64,000 nt of DNA from Piezodorus guildinii. Taxonomy: Eukaryota; Arthropoda; Insecta; Hemiptera; Pentatomidae. Where the stretch lies: contig CM041297.1 in NCBI GenBank assembly GCA_023052935.1, forward strand, positions 54,107,917 to 54,171,916, given 5' to 3'. A program made the translations under genes and the position numbers. Shown piece by piece: positions 43,867-55,873 of the stretch. The stretch's first letter is position 1; every line of letters starts with the position of its first letter. The notes under the pieces were generated by a model. That model was not told where the DNA came from. It ran no database searches and saw only the letters and a list, made by a program, of their open reading frames with translations.

Positions 43867-45107
43867 TATATTTTAAATATATCTAAGATCATTTTTAATT
43901 CATTAATTGGAAGTCTTGATTTTCAGTCTTCTGTAAAAATCTAAAATATATTAACTATTAGTGATTATTAGGTTGGAAAATTTATCAATGAATTAATTAT
44001 TTCAAGTTCTCTTCTTATCAAAGGGCTTATAATAATTCCCAATCTTTATATATTTATGAAACATAAACTACTTGATAACAATCATTACATCGTCATTTTG
44101 TCCGACATTTGTGTTATTGAAATGACATTTAAGATGTTTTATCGACGGTATTTAGCGGTAAACTATTTACAGCAATGGTTACTTTAAATTGGTGGTGGTA
44201 GGATGCAATGTAATATCAATTGTCTTGACTTTTTAAAGAATGGGACTCTACATTCTGCCTTGAGGAATACCTGCATACTGAGGGAAGAAGGATGAACAGG
44301 CAAAATTATGATTTACTATAAAGGTCGTAATCAGTTAGTTATTAATTAATTGTAGACTGGTTTAAAATTTTTTTGAAAGTAGTACATAGCAGTTTTAGCG
44401 AATAACAATTAAAATGAAAATGTTTTCATATTTTTTCTTTTTATATTTACTAAAAAAAAAAATAGGTCTTTTTTTTCTGATGCTTCAAGGTATGATTTAT
44501 TTCACGTTGAAGGCGATGACAGTGTTATTTGCTGATAAAAAGAATTGACACTTATCGGTTTGAGATATAACTAATGCTCCAAGACCTCCATTATTTTAGA
44601 TTATTCGCTACCTGTTCATAAAAATGAAAAAAAAAGGTCATTGGATTTGTTTAAATAATACTGAAGTGCTACCCATAAATATATGAGGTGTAGCCAAATG
44701 TTTTTATAAATCGTTTAAAAAAAATATATCTATCTTAATTCTTAACCTTCTTCTTATCTATGAAAACATTTGAATAGCAAATCATGTCTACAACGCTTCT
44801 GATGATTAAGGTATGTTTTTCATCAATAGTTATGACTTCCTATTGAAGACATATTTTGGTAATGAAAACGTTTTAGGTTTTTATATAGCTTCGGAAATTA
44901 CGAACAAAGTTAAAAAAATCATCTAATCATATTTATGTAGACAACTTTCCCCCACATGGGCTCGCCTTAGTGGGATAATGACTTATACTTACACTGTAAA
45001 TTTCTGTATTTTGATTTAATGAAGAAGCTTAAAAAAAAAAAAAAAAAAAAACTTCCATCAACTGCGAATAGCTGGTCTTTAATTATTATTTCGACTACTT
45101 AAAGGCT
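43867..45107. other. Unassigned AT-rich DNA
   Basis: No gene recognised; A runs at 44452 and 45030. Confidence 0.5.
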
Positions 45108-45370
45108 ATAGAATAGAATAGAATAGAAACAAAATTTTATTCTGGAACTAGGTCCCCTAAGAATAACAGGTTTGTACAGTATATGGAAATATACATGTCT
45201 GGCCAATAGACAGAAGGAACATAATCAATAAATAATTACAATTATGGGTTAATATATGTGTGCATATCATAAACGCATATACACACATATATCCAAAAAA
45301 TAAATACAATGATAAAATTAAAATAAAAACAATTCTTAGAAAGTATTTTGTTGAACGGAATTAAAAATTA
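45108..45370 (-). mobile_element. LINE 3' UTR/tail with (TTCTA)n end
   Basis: In reverse: GAATAGAATAGAATAGAA at 45113, then TATTCTGGAACTAGGTCCCC, CATGTCTGGCCAATAGACAG. It is the opposite-strand partner of 16610-16858. The pentanucleotide tail and variable body ends suggest a LINE end. Confidence 0.6.
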
Positions 45371-46395
45371 ATTATATAAGGCTATATTAATTGTACTTCA
45401 TAATTCACGAAGCAGATTCTTTGTTGTGGCATACATTCGCATAAAATAAAGTTTTTAATTTATTTATAAGCTTATTATTATTATTATTATTATTTTTAGT
45501 AATTCCTATAAGTACTGGTTCATTTTTAATTAATAAAATCAGCTTCGCTTAAGTACTTTCCAGCCCTGCTGATTCTGTTTATGGTATATAAACAGAAATA
45601 TCTATTTACATAATCATAAACTATAAATAGAAATCGCAATCCGGAATAACGGATCCGGTAATCCGACATCATCAAACGTTTACTGGATCCGGTAACCGAA
45701 TCCGATTATAGCAATTGTTGACCAAAAATAGAGCAGTTTAATGAATAGTTACTTTAAATGCGTTACATTTGGTGTGCATGAGTGGTTTGACGCCAAATTG
45801 CATTACGCCATCGTTTCAGTTCAGTATCATTCGTTCACCTCTCACAAGACAATACATATGTTGTCGCTGCTTTGCCTGAATGTAAGTGAACAGATATTAT
45901 TTTCTTGGATTTGCGCGAGCTAGAGCACCCTATAAGTTGGCTGTAGAGGGACTTATGAAACAACCCTAAAATTTTTTTTAGAGAAATTGCTCACTAAATA
46001 CTTAATTATATGAAAGACTGCGTACAAATTTATTGACATCTAAGAAGACTCAGCTAAGTTACTGATTACGTCTTCCTAGATTTCACTTTCTTGAATATTT
46101 CAATTAATTTATTAAGCTACTTTATAAAGTGTAATATAATTAACCTTGCGTAATTAACTGAGTAGGAATAGTGATTACAATAATATTGAATTATCTGAGA
46201 ATGATAACAAACAAGTCTTATATTTATAATAGACACCACCATCTTTTGATAAATCTGTCTTATTAATGGTATAATTATCGTAATAATGAGCTTGTATTAT
46301 AACTTTTTAAATTATTCTACTGACAATATTTGTTTTTCAAATAGTATTTAAGTACTAATTACTTTCGGGCCGGATTGCAATCCCTAACTATATTA
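45371..46395. other. Unassigned DNA with a paired GGATCCGGTAA motif
   Basis: No gene recognised. Two copies of GGATCCGGTAA followed by an imperfect CCGA element occur at 45650 and 45685, 35 bp apart. Confidence 0.45.
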
Positions 46396-46539
46396 GGGTA
46401 CTCACTACGTTTGCTATAGCATGCTATTTGTGCTATTGTGCTAAACCCATAAATTTTATATAGGAAATAACTGTAGAAAATCGACGGGTTTAGCAAAATA
46501 ACACAAATAGCATGCTATAGCAAACGTAGTGAGTACCCC
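46396..46539. mobile_element. Palindromic MITE, copy 4
   Basis: 144 bp (one G lost at the left end). The arms match copies 1-3. The left flank is CTATATTA and the right is TAATATG. It adjoins the 0.42-kb repeat at 46540. Confidence 0.83.
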
Positions 46540-46960
46540 TAATATGTAGTTCTAAGACTGTGTTTTTGACATAATGAACCTTTGTAATCGACCAGAAAAA
46601 CAATTTGAATCACTTCAGTTTTAGGAGATAAGAATGAACCGAAAATTTAATTTTTAAGAAATGTTCTTTGGCAGTAAGAGGCTTTTAATCCCATAGAGAG
46701 AACACGATTTTTGTTTTAATTAAATTTTTAATTGGCAACGGACTCAAAGCTTACTCCAGTTTGTTCCATAAAACCTTGCATTTTTATTCAAAATAACGTC
46801 CGTTTGGTGCTTTATACGCCCATAACTCTAACATTAGTAAAAATAGAGAAAAAAGTATGTATTTTGGAGTAGGAAAATCAAACTCCAGTACATACTCTCC
46901 ACACTACACTAAGAAATTCATATCATACAGAAAATATGTTATAAAAGGTATTCTTTGAAG
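46540..46960 (+). repeat. 0.42-kb repeat, inverted partner of 51011-51475
   Basis: It starts with TGTAGTTCTAAGACTGTGTT and TTGACATAATGAACCTTTGT and ends TATAAAAGGTATTCTTTGAA. The reverse complement is found at 51011-51475 with small indels. It begins with the family D terminal motif (AATGAACCTTTGTAATCGAC), so it is probably a longer member of that family. It is bordered on both sides by palindromic MITE sequence. Confidence 0.8.
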
Positions 46961-47059
46961 CTAAACCCATAAATTTTATACAGGAAATAACTGTAGAAAC
47001 TCGACGGGTTTAGCAAAATAACACAAATAGTATGCTATAGCAAACGTAGTGAGTACCCC
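46961..47059. mobile_element. Palindromic MITE, copy 5 (half)
   Basis: Only the centre and right arm remain (CTAAACCCATAAATTTTATA to GTGAGTACCCC). The left arm is missing exactly where the 0.42-kb repeat ends. Confidence 0.8.
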
Positions 47060-49116
47060 TATTATATGAAATATCTCTCAAACAGCTTCTGAGGAATAGC
47101 TCGTGAATCTATTAGTCTAGATCGTGAGTAAGCTACAGCGGTGACTTTCTGTTTATCCGATTCTGACAAAGGTGGTCCTCCTACACAGAGGTTCTGTCCC
47201 AGGAAGTCTATGAATATGTTCTAATCCGATGTGAAACAGTAAAGATTTAAGCTGTGATGGTCCCGAATGAACTATAAGGACTCTGGGTACAGGCAACCTA
47301 CAAGTTCACTTTGCGATACGGTTTTCTTACACGGAATCCTTAAACATCTCTTATTAGTGAGAAATTAAACCAATTATGCTAATAAATCTTAAATACCAAT
47401 CGACTTTTGATAAACTAAGTCACTGAAAACAATAAGATAAGAACGCTCCAAGAATGGCAAACACAGATATCAGATGAGCAATTAGAGCATGCAACTTAAC
47501 AGCCATGGAAGTAATGCGTACCATATGCTAGTTAGGTTAGGATGCAGTTCGAACTCCCCATCCTACTCAGGCTATAATATACATTGAATTATTCAATTTA
47601 ATGTCATTTGAATTACGAAAATCAAAACGGAGTCAAAAACTGGCATACTCATGCATGATTCAGTTAAGCATATTGTACACGAGAAAAAACAAAGAAAAAA
47701 GTAAAAAATTCTTTTTCAAAATCTGTCATAAGGTACTCCAAACTCTTTACTGATTTTTTGAAGAAATAGATTGAATTATACAAAAACCTGGATAAGAACA
47801 AGCTGTGAATTTTAGCGAGTCTTCTAACCGTCTGCCCTCCACTAAAACATCGTTTTAAAGATGAACGTAGTGGATGATTCCGATATGTTAATAAACATAT
47901 TCTTACTCTCCATAATAGCTCTTGAAATAAGTCATTATTAAACCTGAAGATATTGCTAGATCCGTTCCTTAGCACTAACTATCTAATTTTCTATACAAGT
48001 GATTCAATACAAATGAGCCAGAGAAATGTTTGACTACCTCATCGAATATATATCTAGAAATATTTTTAAAATTTCTTATACAGTACCATACTTATGAAAA
48101 AAAATGCATTCCTTGCTGTCCTAAAACTGTTATTAGAATAATAAATTAATGAAGAAGCTAATAAATTTGATGAAGTGATCAATTACATCCGATTTACTAG
48201 CTCATCGGACATAAGATTATTTTTTCTCTTAACTAATCTGTTATGTCTCAAACATGACAAAAGTACCTTTATTGCGGATAAGAAACTCATATTAATGACA
48301 GCCAGAAGAGCAAACGTTGAGCGAAACCACGTGGAAGCTGGCGGCCCACACGTTAAGATGGCCCTTGGTGTTACTATGTCACTGCATACAATCAATACTA
48401 CTGGAACTCAGGAGAGATTACCATTAAGTGGAGAGAAGCTTCTTCTAGACCCAAAATATAGAATATGATAGATCCAGGCTCTAAGACCTAACACAATCCG
48501 CTAAACATTGGTCTTCGTTAATAAGAAAAATTTAGAAACACAAAATAGGTGCCTATTAATCTACTTTTAAAGAAAGATTGTTAGTTACCTCACGCAAATT
48601 AATGGGTCTATGCAATACCAAAGTATTTTTTTTTATTAATTATACTTCCCATTTCGGCTTCCGAAGTGATTCTTGTTACAAGTAAAAACATTCCTAATGA
48701 CATCTCGCAGACCCCTTGGAAATCTTCTCCGGACCACACACGGCAACCACCCCAGATAAAAAAATGGTATCTGATAAAAAACTGGAATGGATATGGAAGA
48801 GTTTGTCAGATTAACATAATATTCATGTAAATTATATTTATGATCGTACGTGGACACTAGAAATTCATTCATCGAAACTGCGCCTCATAATTAACATTGA
48901 ATGAATGAATACAAGCAAGCAATATAGATCAGGTATATCCTTAGGTAGAGACGTATGCCTCTCATACGTAATACATACTCAGAAGTATGTTTCATATTCT
49001 CCTGAGGTCACGAGGCCATGGCTGTTAATTAACGTATGAATTCAAAACGTACTTTACAAGAAATAATAATTTAAACTATTACAGCCACATTAATGTTTAT
49101 AGATAATATTTTTTTT

Positions 49117-49118
<2 letters not shown>
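47060..49118. other. Unassigned, partly GC-richer, decayed coding likely
   Basis: Stretches at 47080-47360, 47640-47980 and 48170-48480 have more balanced base use. They hold open frames (103 codons minus at 47664-47975; 97 codons plus at 48175-48468) but no domain I can name. The minus frame reads LLWRVRICLLTYRNHPLRSS in its middle. These may be remnants of an old transposon or gene. Confidence 0.4.

Positions 49119-49161
<43 letters not shown>
49119..49161. repeat. (TA)n microsatellite
   Basis: About 21 TA dinucleotides without interruption. Confidence 0.9.
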
Positions 49162-49164
<3 letters not shown>

Positions 49165-49699
49165 ACTTCTCTTCGTTTAAAATTTAGATTATTTTTTCTT
49201 TATAAATAGGGTAGTTGTTACTATTACGTTCGTTTAATTTTTTTCTGTACACACTTTTATACTCTTACATCTTAAATATAATGAGTTAAATTTCTACAGG
49301 TCAACTTCGTAACTAGGTCATAATTTCGTTCTATTTTTGGCTTTTTCCGCCTGGATTGGTTATTTCACTCTTGGATCACGGACCATCGGGACCGACGTGG
49401 CTAAGAATAAACCAGCTGCCGTCAGTTTACTACCTCAGAAGGATGGATTTGGAGTTATTTAAAATATTTAGACCGAATAGCTAGTATAAGGGAAATTCAA
49501 AAGTATATATCTATAATTCCTTTTTTTTTTTTTTTATGTCTATAATATTTCTTTTTCTGTAAAGAAAACTATTACACCATGGTTTAGGCTGTAAATTACA
49601 AACTGTTCAGGCAATTAACTTATATGTATAGTGATAAATTAATCATGGAGCTTTAGATTGGTGTACCTGTCTATATAGATTCAGCTACACTGTCCATAT
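49162..49699. other. Unassigned AT-rich DNA
   Basis: No gene recognised; T run at 49521-49535. Confidence 0.45.
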
Positions 49700-49985
49700 A
49701 GATTTAAGGAAAATGGCCCATCAACACTGTAAAGTTCAAAAACCTATACTCCACGATTTCTCAACCGATTTTAATGATTTTTTTTTTTTGTATATAATCA
49801 TTTTTTTATTAATAAATTCATAAGGTTGGTAATAAATAAAATTTATTACGTAATTCTAAGTGATCATTCTTATACCTTATTCGAGTTCTACTTGTCTTAA
49901 AAACGTGCGACCTCAAATTTTGTGGGGAGGTAATTTTGTTTTCTAGAACGATTACAATTGTTTATTATTGAAAATAATAAACCTA
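49700..49985 (+). mobile_element. Unnamed repeat (family D), diverged
   Basis: It starts AAAATGGCCCATCAACACTG near 49710, has CGATTTTAATGATTTT, GTGCGACCTCAAATTTTG, and ends GATTACAATTGTTTATTATTG AAAATAATAAACC. The order of landmarks is the same as in 52700-52965. Confidence 0.6.
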
Positions 49986-50064
49986 AAGCATGTAAATACT
50001 TTATTTGAAAAATGGAATTTTTTTTTTCTTTAGACATTCCTTCGAACGCTAACAATTATAAAAC

Positions 50065-50858
50065 TTTTTTTTTTTTTAATTTTTAAGGCCCAAAGCTCAA
50101 CACCGTAAGACCAGATAGGCCTTATGATTGTCATGTAAATGAGTCTTTTGTAGTTAAAAGAAAGGTTAGAGCGTCTGTCAAGTAAATGTTGAAGTAACCG
50201 AAATCGGCGAGCAGTTTCTTGTCTTTTCAGTCTTGTATGCGGGTTCCGTGTAAGACGTTGGTCAAGCAGGAGGCCTAAATAACGGATCTGTTCAAAAGGG
50301 ACAAGCGGGATATCATTAAAGGACACTGTAGGACAGGATGTCATAGGTTTACGACGAAAGGTAAAGGTAATCTGATGGTATTTATTGGAATTGATTTTAA
50401 TTCTCCAATTCTGACACCTGACGTGGGATTGGAGGGTTTGAGAGGCAATACTAGGATCGTTATTAACTGATAGAACGCAAGTGTCATCGGCATAGATAGA
50501 AAGGAATGTGTTAAGATGGGTTGGGATATCCGCTGTATAGACTGTGGAAGGGATGGGTCCTAAGATACTACCTTGAGGAGCACCAGCAGACTGAGTAAAA
50601 GTGGATGGATTGTAACGATTGTTGTTGATTTGTGATTTTAAAGGTTCTAGGAGAGAGGTAGGACTGGAGGATGAGAAGTATGTTGGATGGAGGAATGTAC
50701 GGAGTTTGTACAGCAGTCCTGGGTGCCAGTCTCGGTCAAGGGCCTGTTCCACGCCGAGAAAGACTCCCGTGCAGTACAATCCGCGCTCAAATGCAGAAGA
50801 GACTGATGACCACGTGATGGCACTGCTGGATGGTGGAGTGGGATGCTCAGAATCCAAT
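50065..50858 (-). pseudogene. Jockey-clade LINE RT fragment, A-tailed inside the ORF
   Basis: The minus strand is open for about 265 codons. It holds motif A in altered form (TGVFLGVEQALDRDWHPGLL; the first catalytic Asp is Gly), motif B AGAPQGSILGP, the catalytic IYADDTCVL box, QIRYLGLLLDQRLT, LKRQETARRFRLLQHLLDRR and IIRPIWSYGVELWALK. It then passes straight into A-rich sequence (a 12-nt A run), so the 3' end of the element lies within the ORF. Likely target duplications are TTATAAAAC (50056-50064) and TTATAAAGC (50859-50867). It is both 5' and 3' incomplete and not functional, and has no plausible start codon. Confidence 0.82.
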
Positions 50859-51010
50859 TTATAAAGCAGGATATATTATTTTCAAAAATATGTTTGTCCA
50901 TATATGAAATTTAGCGGAACATTCCATAGTCCAAGCTAATAAACACAATACGAGTATCTTTTGATCAAATAAATAAACAAAAGGATTTTACTCAGGAATA
51001 TGTAAAAGAT

Positions 51011-51475
51011 TCAAAGAATACCTTTTATAACATATTTTATGTATGATATGAATTTCTTAGTGTGTAGCTCTGATAAAATGTTTTTATATTTCGGTATTCG
51101 AAATACATTTGGAGAGTATGTACTGGAGTTTGATTTTCCTACTCCAAAATACATACTTTTTTTCTCTATTTTTACTAATGTTAGAGTTATGGGCGTATAA
51201 AGCACCAAACGGACGTTATTTTGAATAAAAATGCAAGGTTTTATGGAACAAACTGGAGTAAGCTTTGAGTCCGTTGCCAAATTAAAAATTTAATTAAAAA
51301 CAAAAATCGTTTCCTCAAAACAAAAAGCCTCTTACTGCCAAAGAACATTTCTTAAAAATTAAATTTTCAGTTCATTCTTATCTCCTAAAACTGAAGTGAT
51401 TCAAGTTGTTTTTCTGGTCGATTACAAAGGTTCATTATGTCAAAAAACACAGTCTTAGAACTATATATTGTATTG
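51011..51475 (-). repeat. 0.46-kb repeat, inverted partner of 46540-46960
   Basis: Reverse complement of 46540-46960 with about 40 bp extra near 51070-51115. It ends in the family D motif GGTCGATTACAAAGGTTCAT. An 89-codon minus frame runs through it but has no domain and is not kept in the other copy. Confidence 0.8.
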
Positions 51476-51547
51476 TTAATAGTTCCAGCACAACTAGAAT
51501 GGTTTGACTTTGTGAAACGGTAAAATGTGGTATTGTTAAGTCTAATA

Positions 51548-51845
51548 GATGGGATACCTGTGCTGTAGTAGCAGTATATCATCCTTATATGACCAAGGTC
51601 ACGGGTTCAAATCCGGCAGGTGACCTCAGAAGCTTTTAATAGAAATAAAAAAGCCTTGGTAATGCCATACTTTGGAAGTGACTTGAACTGGTGATCTACA
51701 ACCTGTGCGAAGTCAGATACTCGTTAAAGATCTATATCCTAATAAAACCTTGTTAAGCAAAATTTAGGACTTCCATTTCAGCATCGGCCTTTTACGGCAG
51801 CTACAATAGCAAGAAGAGACGATAAATGAAAAAACAATAAACAAA
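51548..51845 (+). mobile_element. SINE1, diverged
   Basis: Head GGGATACCTGTGCTGTAGTA, B box GGGTTCAAATCC, body CTACAACCTGTGCGAAGTCA, tail AAAACAATAAACAAAC. About 80% like the young copies, so older. Confidence 0.83.
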
Positions 51846-52699
51846 CAACTCTAATAGATTGATATATTTAAAGCGCAATTCATTTCTCATTAACCATTAA
51901 GCATGTAAAAAGTATATGTTCATATAGATGCTTATTAATAAAATAAAAAAATAAAGCAAATGAAATATTTAGAAGTATGCGTTCTTTTGAACGAAATTAA
52001 GAATTAATTGACTATTTTTTTTTTTTTTTTTTTTTTTTTTTACAGCCGTATTTATTTATTAGTGACAGAGCCATTGAAATTCTAACATCAAGTCTAATGT
52101 GGTTGTGCTAAACATTTGTTTACAAACAATCGCTTATCTTTCTTCTGTGACTGTACTGACCTTGGAACGCCCTACCAGTGTGTTTCCATAAATAACTATT
52201 CCAAACTTTAGTCAAGTAATTCTACTATTCCTCTAGAGAATATTCAGAACTATGTCATGCGGAAATTGTTATGTCATAAGGAATTTTCTCGTTGAAGTTA
52301 TGGGCTATAAAACGTGAAGATAGAGCTTGGAGGCAGCTTGTTTACTAACCGTGGTTTTTTTCCGGCCTCAAGCATTGACCTTGGGTGACAGTGTTGTCAA
52401 ACATAGATTCCTATGATTCCTATAACGAAATACTGATTACTAGATCACATATATTGTTTTTTCTTATTGTTATATTACATGCCCAACTTCGTAAAAATAA
52501 TTAGCTATATTTTGTAACTTATTCTTTATTTGCTAATTTTAATTAAATAAGTCGATATGTTTGATTTAACCTGGATAAATAAAAATAAAAAATGCTGCAA
52601 ATTATCATGCAATGGTTTATTATTTCCAAATAACTGTAGAGTATAAATGTTTATACTGTTTATTGACTATTAACTCATATGAAAAGCAATACATAAGTC
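51846..52699. other. Unassigned AT-rich DNA
   Basis: No gene recognised; T run at 52016-52041. Confidence 0.5.
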
Positions 52700-52965
52700 A
52701 AAGGAAAATGGCATATCATCACTGCTTATTTCTCAGCTAGTTCTGAGCCAATTTCAATGATTCTCTTTTCATTTTGTAGGAAATTTAATTCTCTTTGAAA
52801 TAAAACCAAAATTTATTTATTTATTAATTAGAAGAAACGGATTTTCATTATTCGTTATCCGTGTTCTACGCATCTTGAAACGTAAGCCCTCACACTTTTA
52901 GGGGAATAATTTTTTTTTTTTGGTCGTTCACAAAGGTCCATCATTGAAAATAATAAATCAAAAAC
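52700..52965 (+). mobile_element. Unnamed repeat (family D), ~265 bp
   Basis: It starts GGAAAATGGCATATCATCAC, continues TTTCTCAGCTAGTTCTGAGC, TTATCCGTGTTCTACGCATC, TTGAAACGTAAGCCCTC, and ends GGTCGTTCACAAAGGTCCAT then CATTGAAAATAATAAA. It is the reference copy for the family. Confidence 0.65.
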
Positions 52966-53160
52966 ATCAACTAGACTGCGTTACCATTTCCTTTCCTTTT
53001 CTTTAGATTTTCATTCAAATGATTCAAATAAAATTTCCTGATTCCAGAACACCTTAGATTTTTTGTCTTTTCTAAAACTTTCTTGTATCTTCAAAAATAA
53101 CTGAGCTATGGCTGTATTTATGGATAAAATTTCAATTTTTTTCTTTTCTTTTTTTCTCTG

Positions 53161-53162
<2 letters not shown>

Positions 53163-53240
<78 letters not shown>
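53163..53240. repeat. (AT)n microsatellite
   Basis: About 39 dinucleotides without interruption, the longest in the window. Confidence 0.93.
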
Positions 53241-53242
<2 letters not shown>

Positions 53243-53289
53243 GCGGTTTTTTGGTTAAAAAATACTAATCAATTTATTCTCAATTTTTT

Positions 53290-53578
53290 TTAAAATAACT
53301 TTTAATCGGCCGCCATTATAAAAATAACCACCTAATATCAACGTCTAGGTGTTAGAGTCATCGTTGCATGCCCTAGTATTTTCGTGGCTAATTTAAAAAA
53401 ATTGGTCTAGAAGTTTCGGAGAAACGCCGCAGACGAAACGGCGAACGACGAACAGACTGATTTTTTTTTATTCGTTATTCATGTTCTACGCATCGTGAAA
53501 CGTAAGTCCTTAAATTTTGAGGGTGGATAATTTTTTTTGGTCGATTACAAAGGTTCATTATTGAAAATAATAAACTAA
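53290..53578 (+). mobile_element. Unnamed repeat (family D), second subtype
   Basis: Shares CTTTTAATCGGCCGCCATTA and ATATCAACGTCTAGGTGTTA with 34735. Then GTTTCGGAGAAACGCCGCAG, TTCATGTTCTACGCATCGTG and the common end GGTCGATTACAAAGGTTCAT TATTGAAAATAATAAAC. It shows that two different 5' bodies share one 3' module. Confidence 0.65.
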
Positions 53579-54307
53579 ATTTAGGATATCCAAATAATGA
53601 ATATTAATGAAGTTTATTTTAAATTGTTGTGTAAAAATGCTATAAAAGATGTTAAACCCATAAAAAAAAAAAATATATATATATATTGATATTTATTATC
53701 TCCCTTTGATATATATTATCCCTTTGATATATATTATCTCCCTATTTGTTTTCGCTCAATATTGTAATGGCTTATTTTTGAAATTGTTTCCCTTTGAAAT
53801 AGGGCAATTTTTACAGAACCTTATTTTTCTACATTCATCAGTACCAGAAATATTAAATAAAATGTGTTTTGCGCACGCGAACTGCAAATATTTTTGACGA
53901 GACTCCTGGGAAGCGTTGGCCACTATTGTTTTGCACAATCTAATGGTTTAATGTCTAGTTTCGCCAAAAATAATTTCATCAAAATCGGTGATAAAAATTT
54001 AGGATCCTCTACTTGTGAGTACTATCCAGAATCACACAAATAAAAGTGAACGCATGTTGCCAAGATGCTATGTTGTGGCGCCTGACTCAAGGTCTCTGTA
54101 CGGTATCAACATCTGGAAGGCAGCATAGTAGATTAGATAGAACAGAGAGAATTCTCTACGAGAGTAGTCTACGACAAAAAAGGGTACTAAAACTGCGAAT
54201 AAATTTGAGAAGTGCTCTACCTACTCTGAATTAACCAATCGTTAGATTAAATGATGTGAGAATGGTTGACTGTGTGTATAAATTGGGGAGAGGTTGATTC
54301 TGGGTGG
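53579..54307. other. Unassigned DNA
   Basis: No gene recognised. A short direct repeat of TTGATATATATTATC occurs at 53707-53740. 54040-54240 is GC-richer with a 62-codon frame but no domain. Confidence 0.45.
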
Positions 54308-54814
54308 AGCCATCAAAACAATTAAGTAGAAAACTTAATTCATTCGTGCCAACGTTTCGGCCTAAATTTTAGGCCTTCAGTAAGGCTATTTTTTTTTAAT
54401 GATTTTTATTTTTCAATATTTTATAAGTGGCCACATGCCTCAAACTTTATACATGTTGTGGTAATTGTACCAATTACATGTTACTAGGCTATAAAACAAA
54501 ATATAACAACCAGTTGTAGGATATTTAATATATGAAGATAATAATTAAAATAAATTAAAACCACTGAAATTAAAAATAAAACAAGTAGTTATAATAATTA
54601 ACAATAATTATAATAATTAGAAATCAAAGACAACAAGAAAATATTTAATAATTTAATAGAAGGTAAAAAATTAGATTATGGTCTAAAAAAAAAAATTACA
54701 TACGAAAAATGAATAACATATATATGTCGTAAAAAGTTGTCATTCAGCCTAAAATTTAGGCGGAAACGTTGGGAGGAATAAACTAAGTTTTCTATCATTA
54801 AGTATTTTGATGAC
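54308..54814. mobile_element. Inverted-repeat element with hammerhead-like cores in both arms
   Basis: The left arm (54308-54382) and right arm (54744-54814) are reverse complements at roughly 80%: AGCCATCAAAACAATTAAGT with its complement near 54795-54814. Each arm carries CAGCCTAAAATTTAGG-type stem sequence next to GAAACGTTGG (right arm 54763-54772; left arm reversed as CCAACGTTTC, 54349-54358). The ~360-bp interior is AT-rich without an ORF. The layout resembles paired Penelope-like terminal repeats. Confidence 0.55.
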
Positions 54815-55770
54815 TGCACTCGAAAACAACTTCTTCCAAATAGAGATTAAGTCCATTGTTTAATTATTTCCATTTATGTATATTAATAATTAATTAAATT
54901 TATACAATAAAAATAAAACTTCTACAAAATTACAATGTTGTCTATTTTGTTCATTTTTTCAGTACTTATTAATAATATCTGAGGTAAGCACTTTAAAAAC
55001 AAAATAATGGGATTGAGAGACGTGAGAAACATTAAGCTAAATAAGAAAAAAAAAAGAGAGAAAAACTGGTTTAAATCTGAAAACAATAAAATTATATAAT
55101 ATAAAATTTGCCAAAAAATGCTGTTTTCACAAGGCCGACAGCGTTAAGGTTAGAATGAGAATTCAGAGAGGAAAATCCCATTATAGCGTGGGCTGAAGGC
55201 TATTGCGATGTTAACCCAAAGAGTGGCCAGCGTGTGTTAGGCTTCAAGGGTTATCGACCGAGCCCATTACGATAATATGTTTGCAACCCGTGGGTTGGAG
55301 GCCAAAGGTCCTACCAAACAACTAATAATGTAAATTATACGGTCGAATTGGATATTTGAGACATATTGATATCAAAGTAGCCTGGATTAGAGGTAAAATA
55401 ACCTAATCTAAATCCGACTTGACACCCTGGATTTTAATATGAGAGATATTAATGAGATTTTTCGTAATTAGCGGTCTGATACATGCAGGGTGTAGGCAGG
55501 GAGGTCACTTCCCTAAAAGTTGGTGAAATAATTAAAAACTGTCCTACATATAAAATGATGTCGCGAACTTCTAAACAACCACGCGGCGGATTTTGTTTTC
55601 ACTATCATGCAGAGCATTTATTCCTGAAGGCTTACATGTAAAATTCATTGCAATAAGTTAATAAATAGATGGTGCTTAAATCTTCCTCAAAAGGTTATTT
55701 TTATATATTTCCGATTTTATTTTAGTTTATTTTATATTGGTATATTTCCGATTTTCCAAGCCACCCGCAT
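54815..55770. other. Unassigned DNA
   Basis: 55130-55330 is GC-richer (GTGTGTTAGGCTTCAAGGGT, TGCAACCCGTGGGTTGGAGG) but I cannot assign it. The rest is AT-rich. Confidence 0.45.
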
Positions 55771-55863
55771 GTAATAAGGTCCCTTCATGCCGATGATACG
55801 GTCCTATACACAGCATCCTGTCGTATTGATACCATGATTAACAGGTTACAGCAAAGTTTTTAA
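55771..55863 (+). pseudogene. Short RT fragment (HADDTVLYTAS)
   Basis: The plus strand reads VIRSLHADDTVLYTASCRID then TMINRLQQSF before a stop. A-D-D-T with following V-L-Y is the catalytic box of LINE reverse transcriptases (CR1/jockey-like). Only about 30 codons survive. Confidence 0.65.
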
Positions 55864-55873
55864 AAAATGGTAC

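Noticed and set aside
51011..51280. 89-codon minus frame as a gene
   Set aside because: Lies in a dispersed repeat; the inverted partner at 46540 does not keep the frame open.
53108..53293. Frame encoding alternating Tyr-Ile
   Set aside because: Translation of an (AT)n microsatellite.
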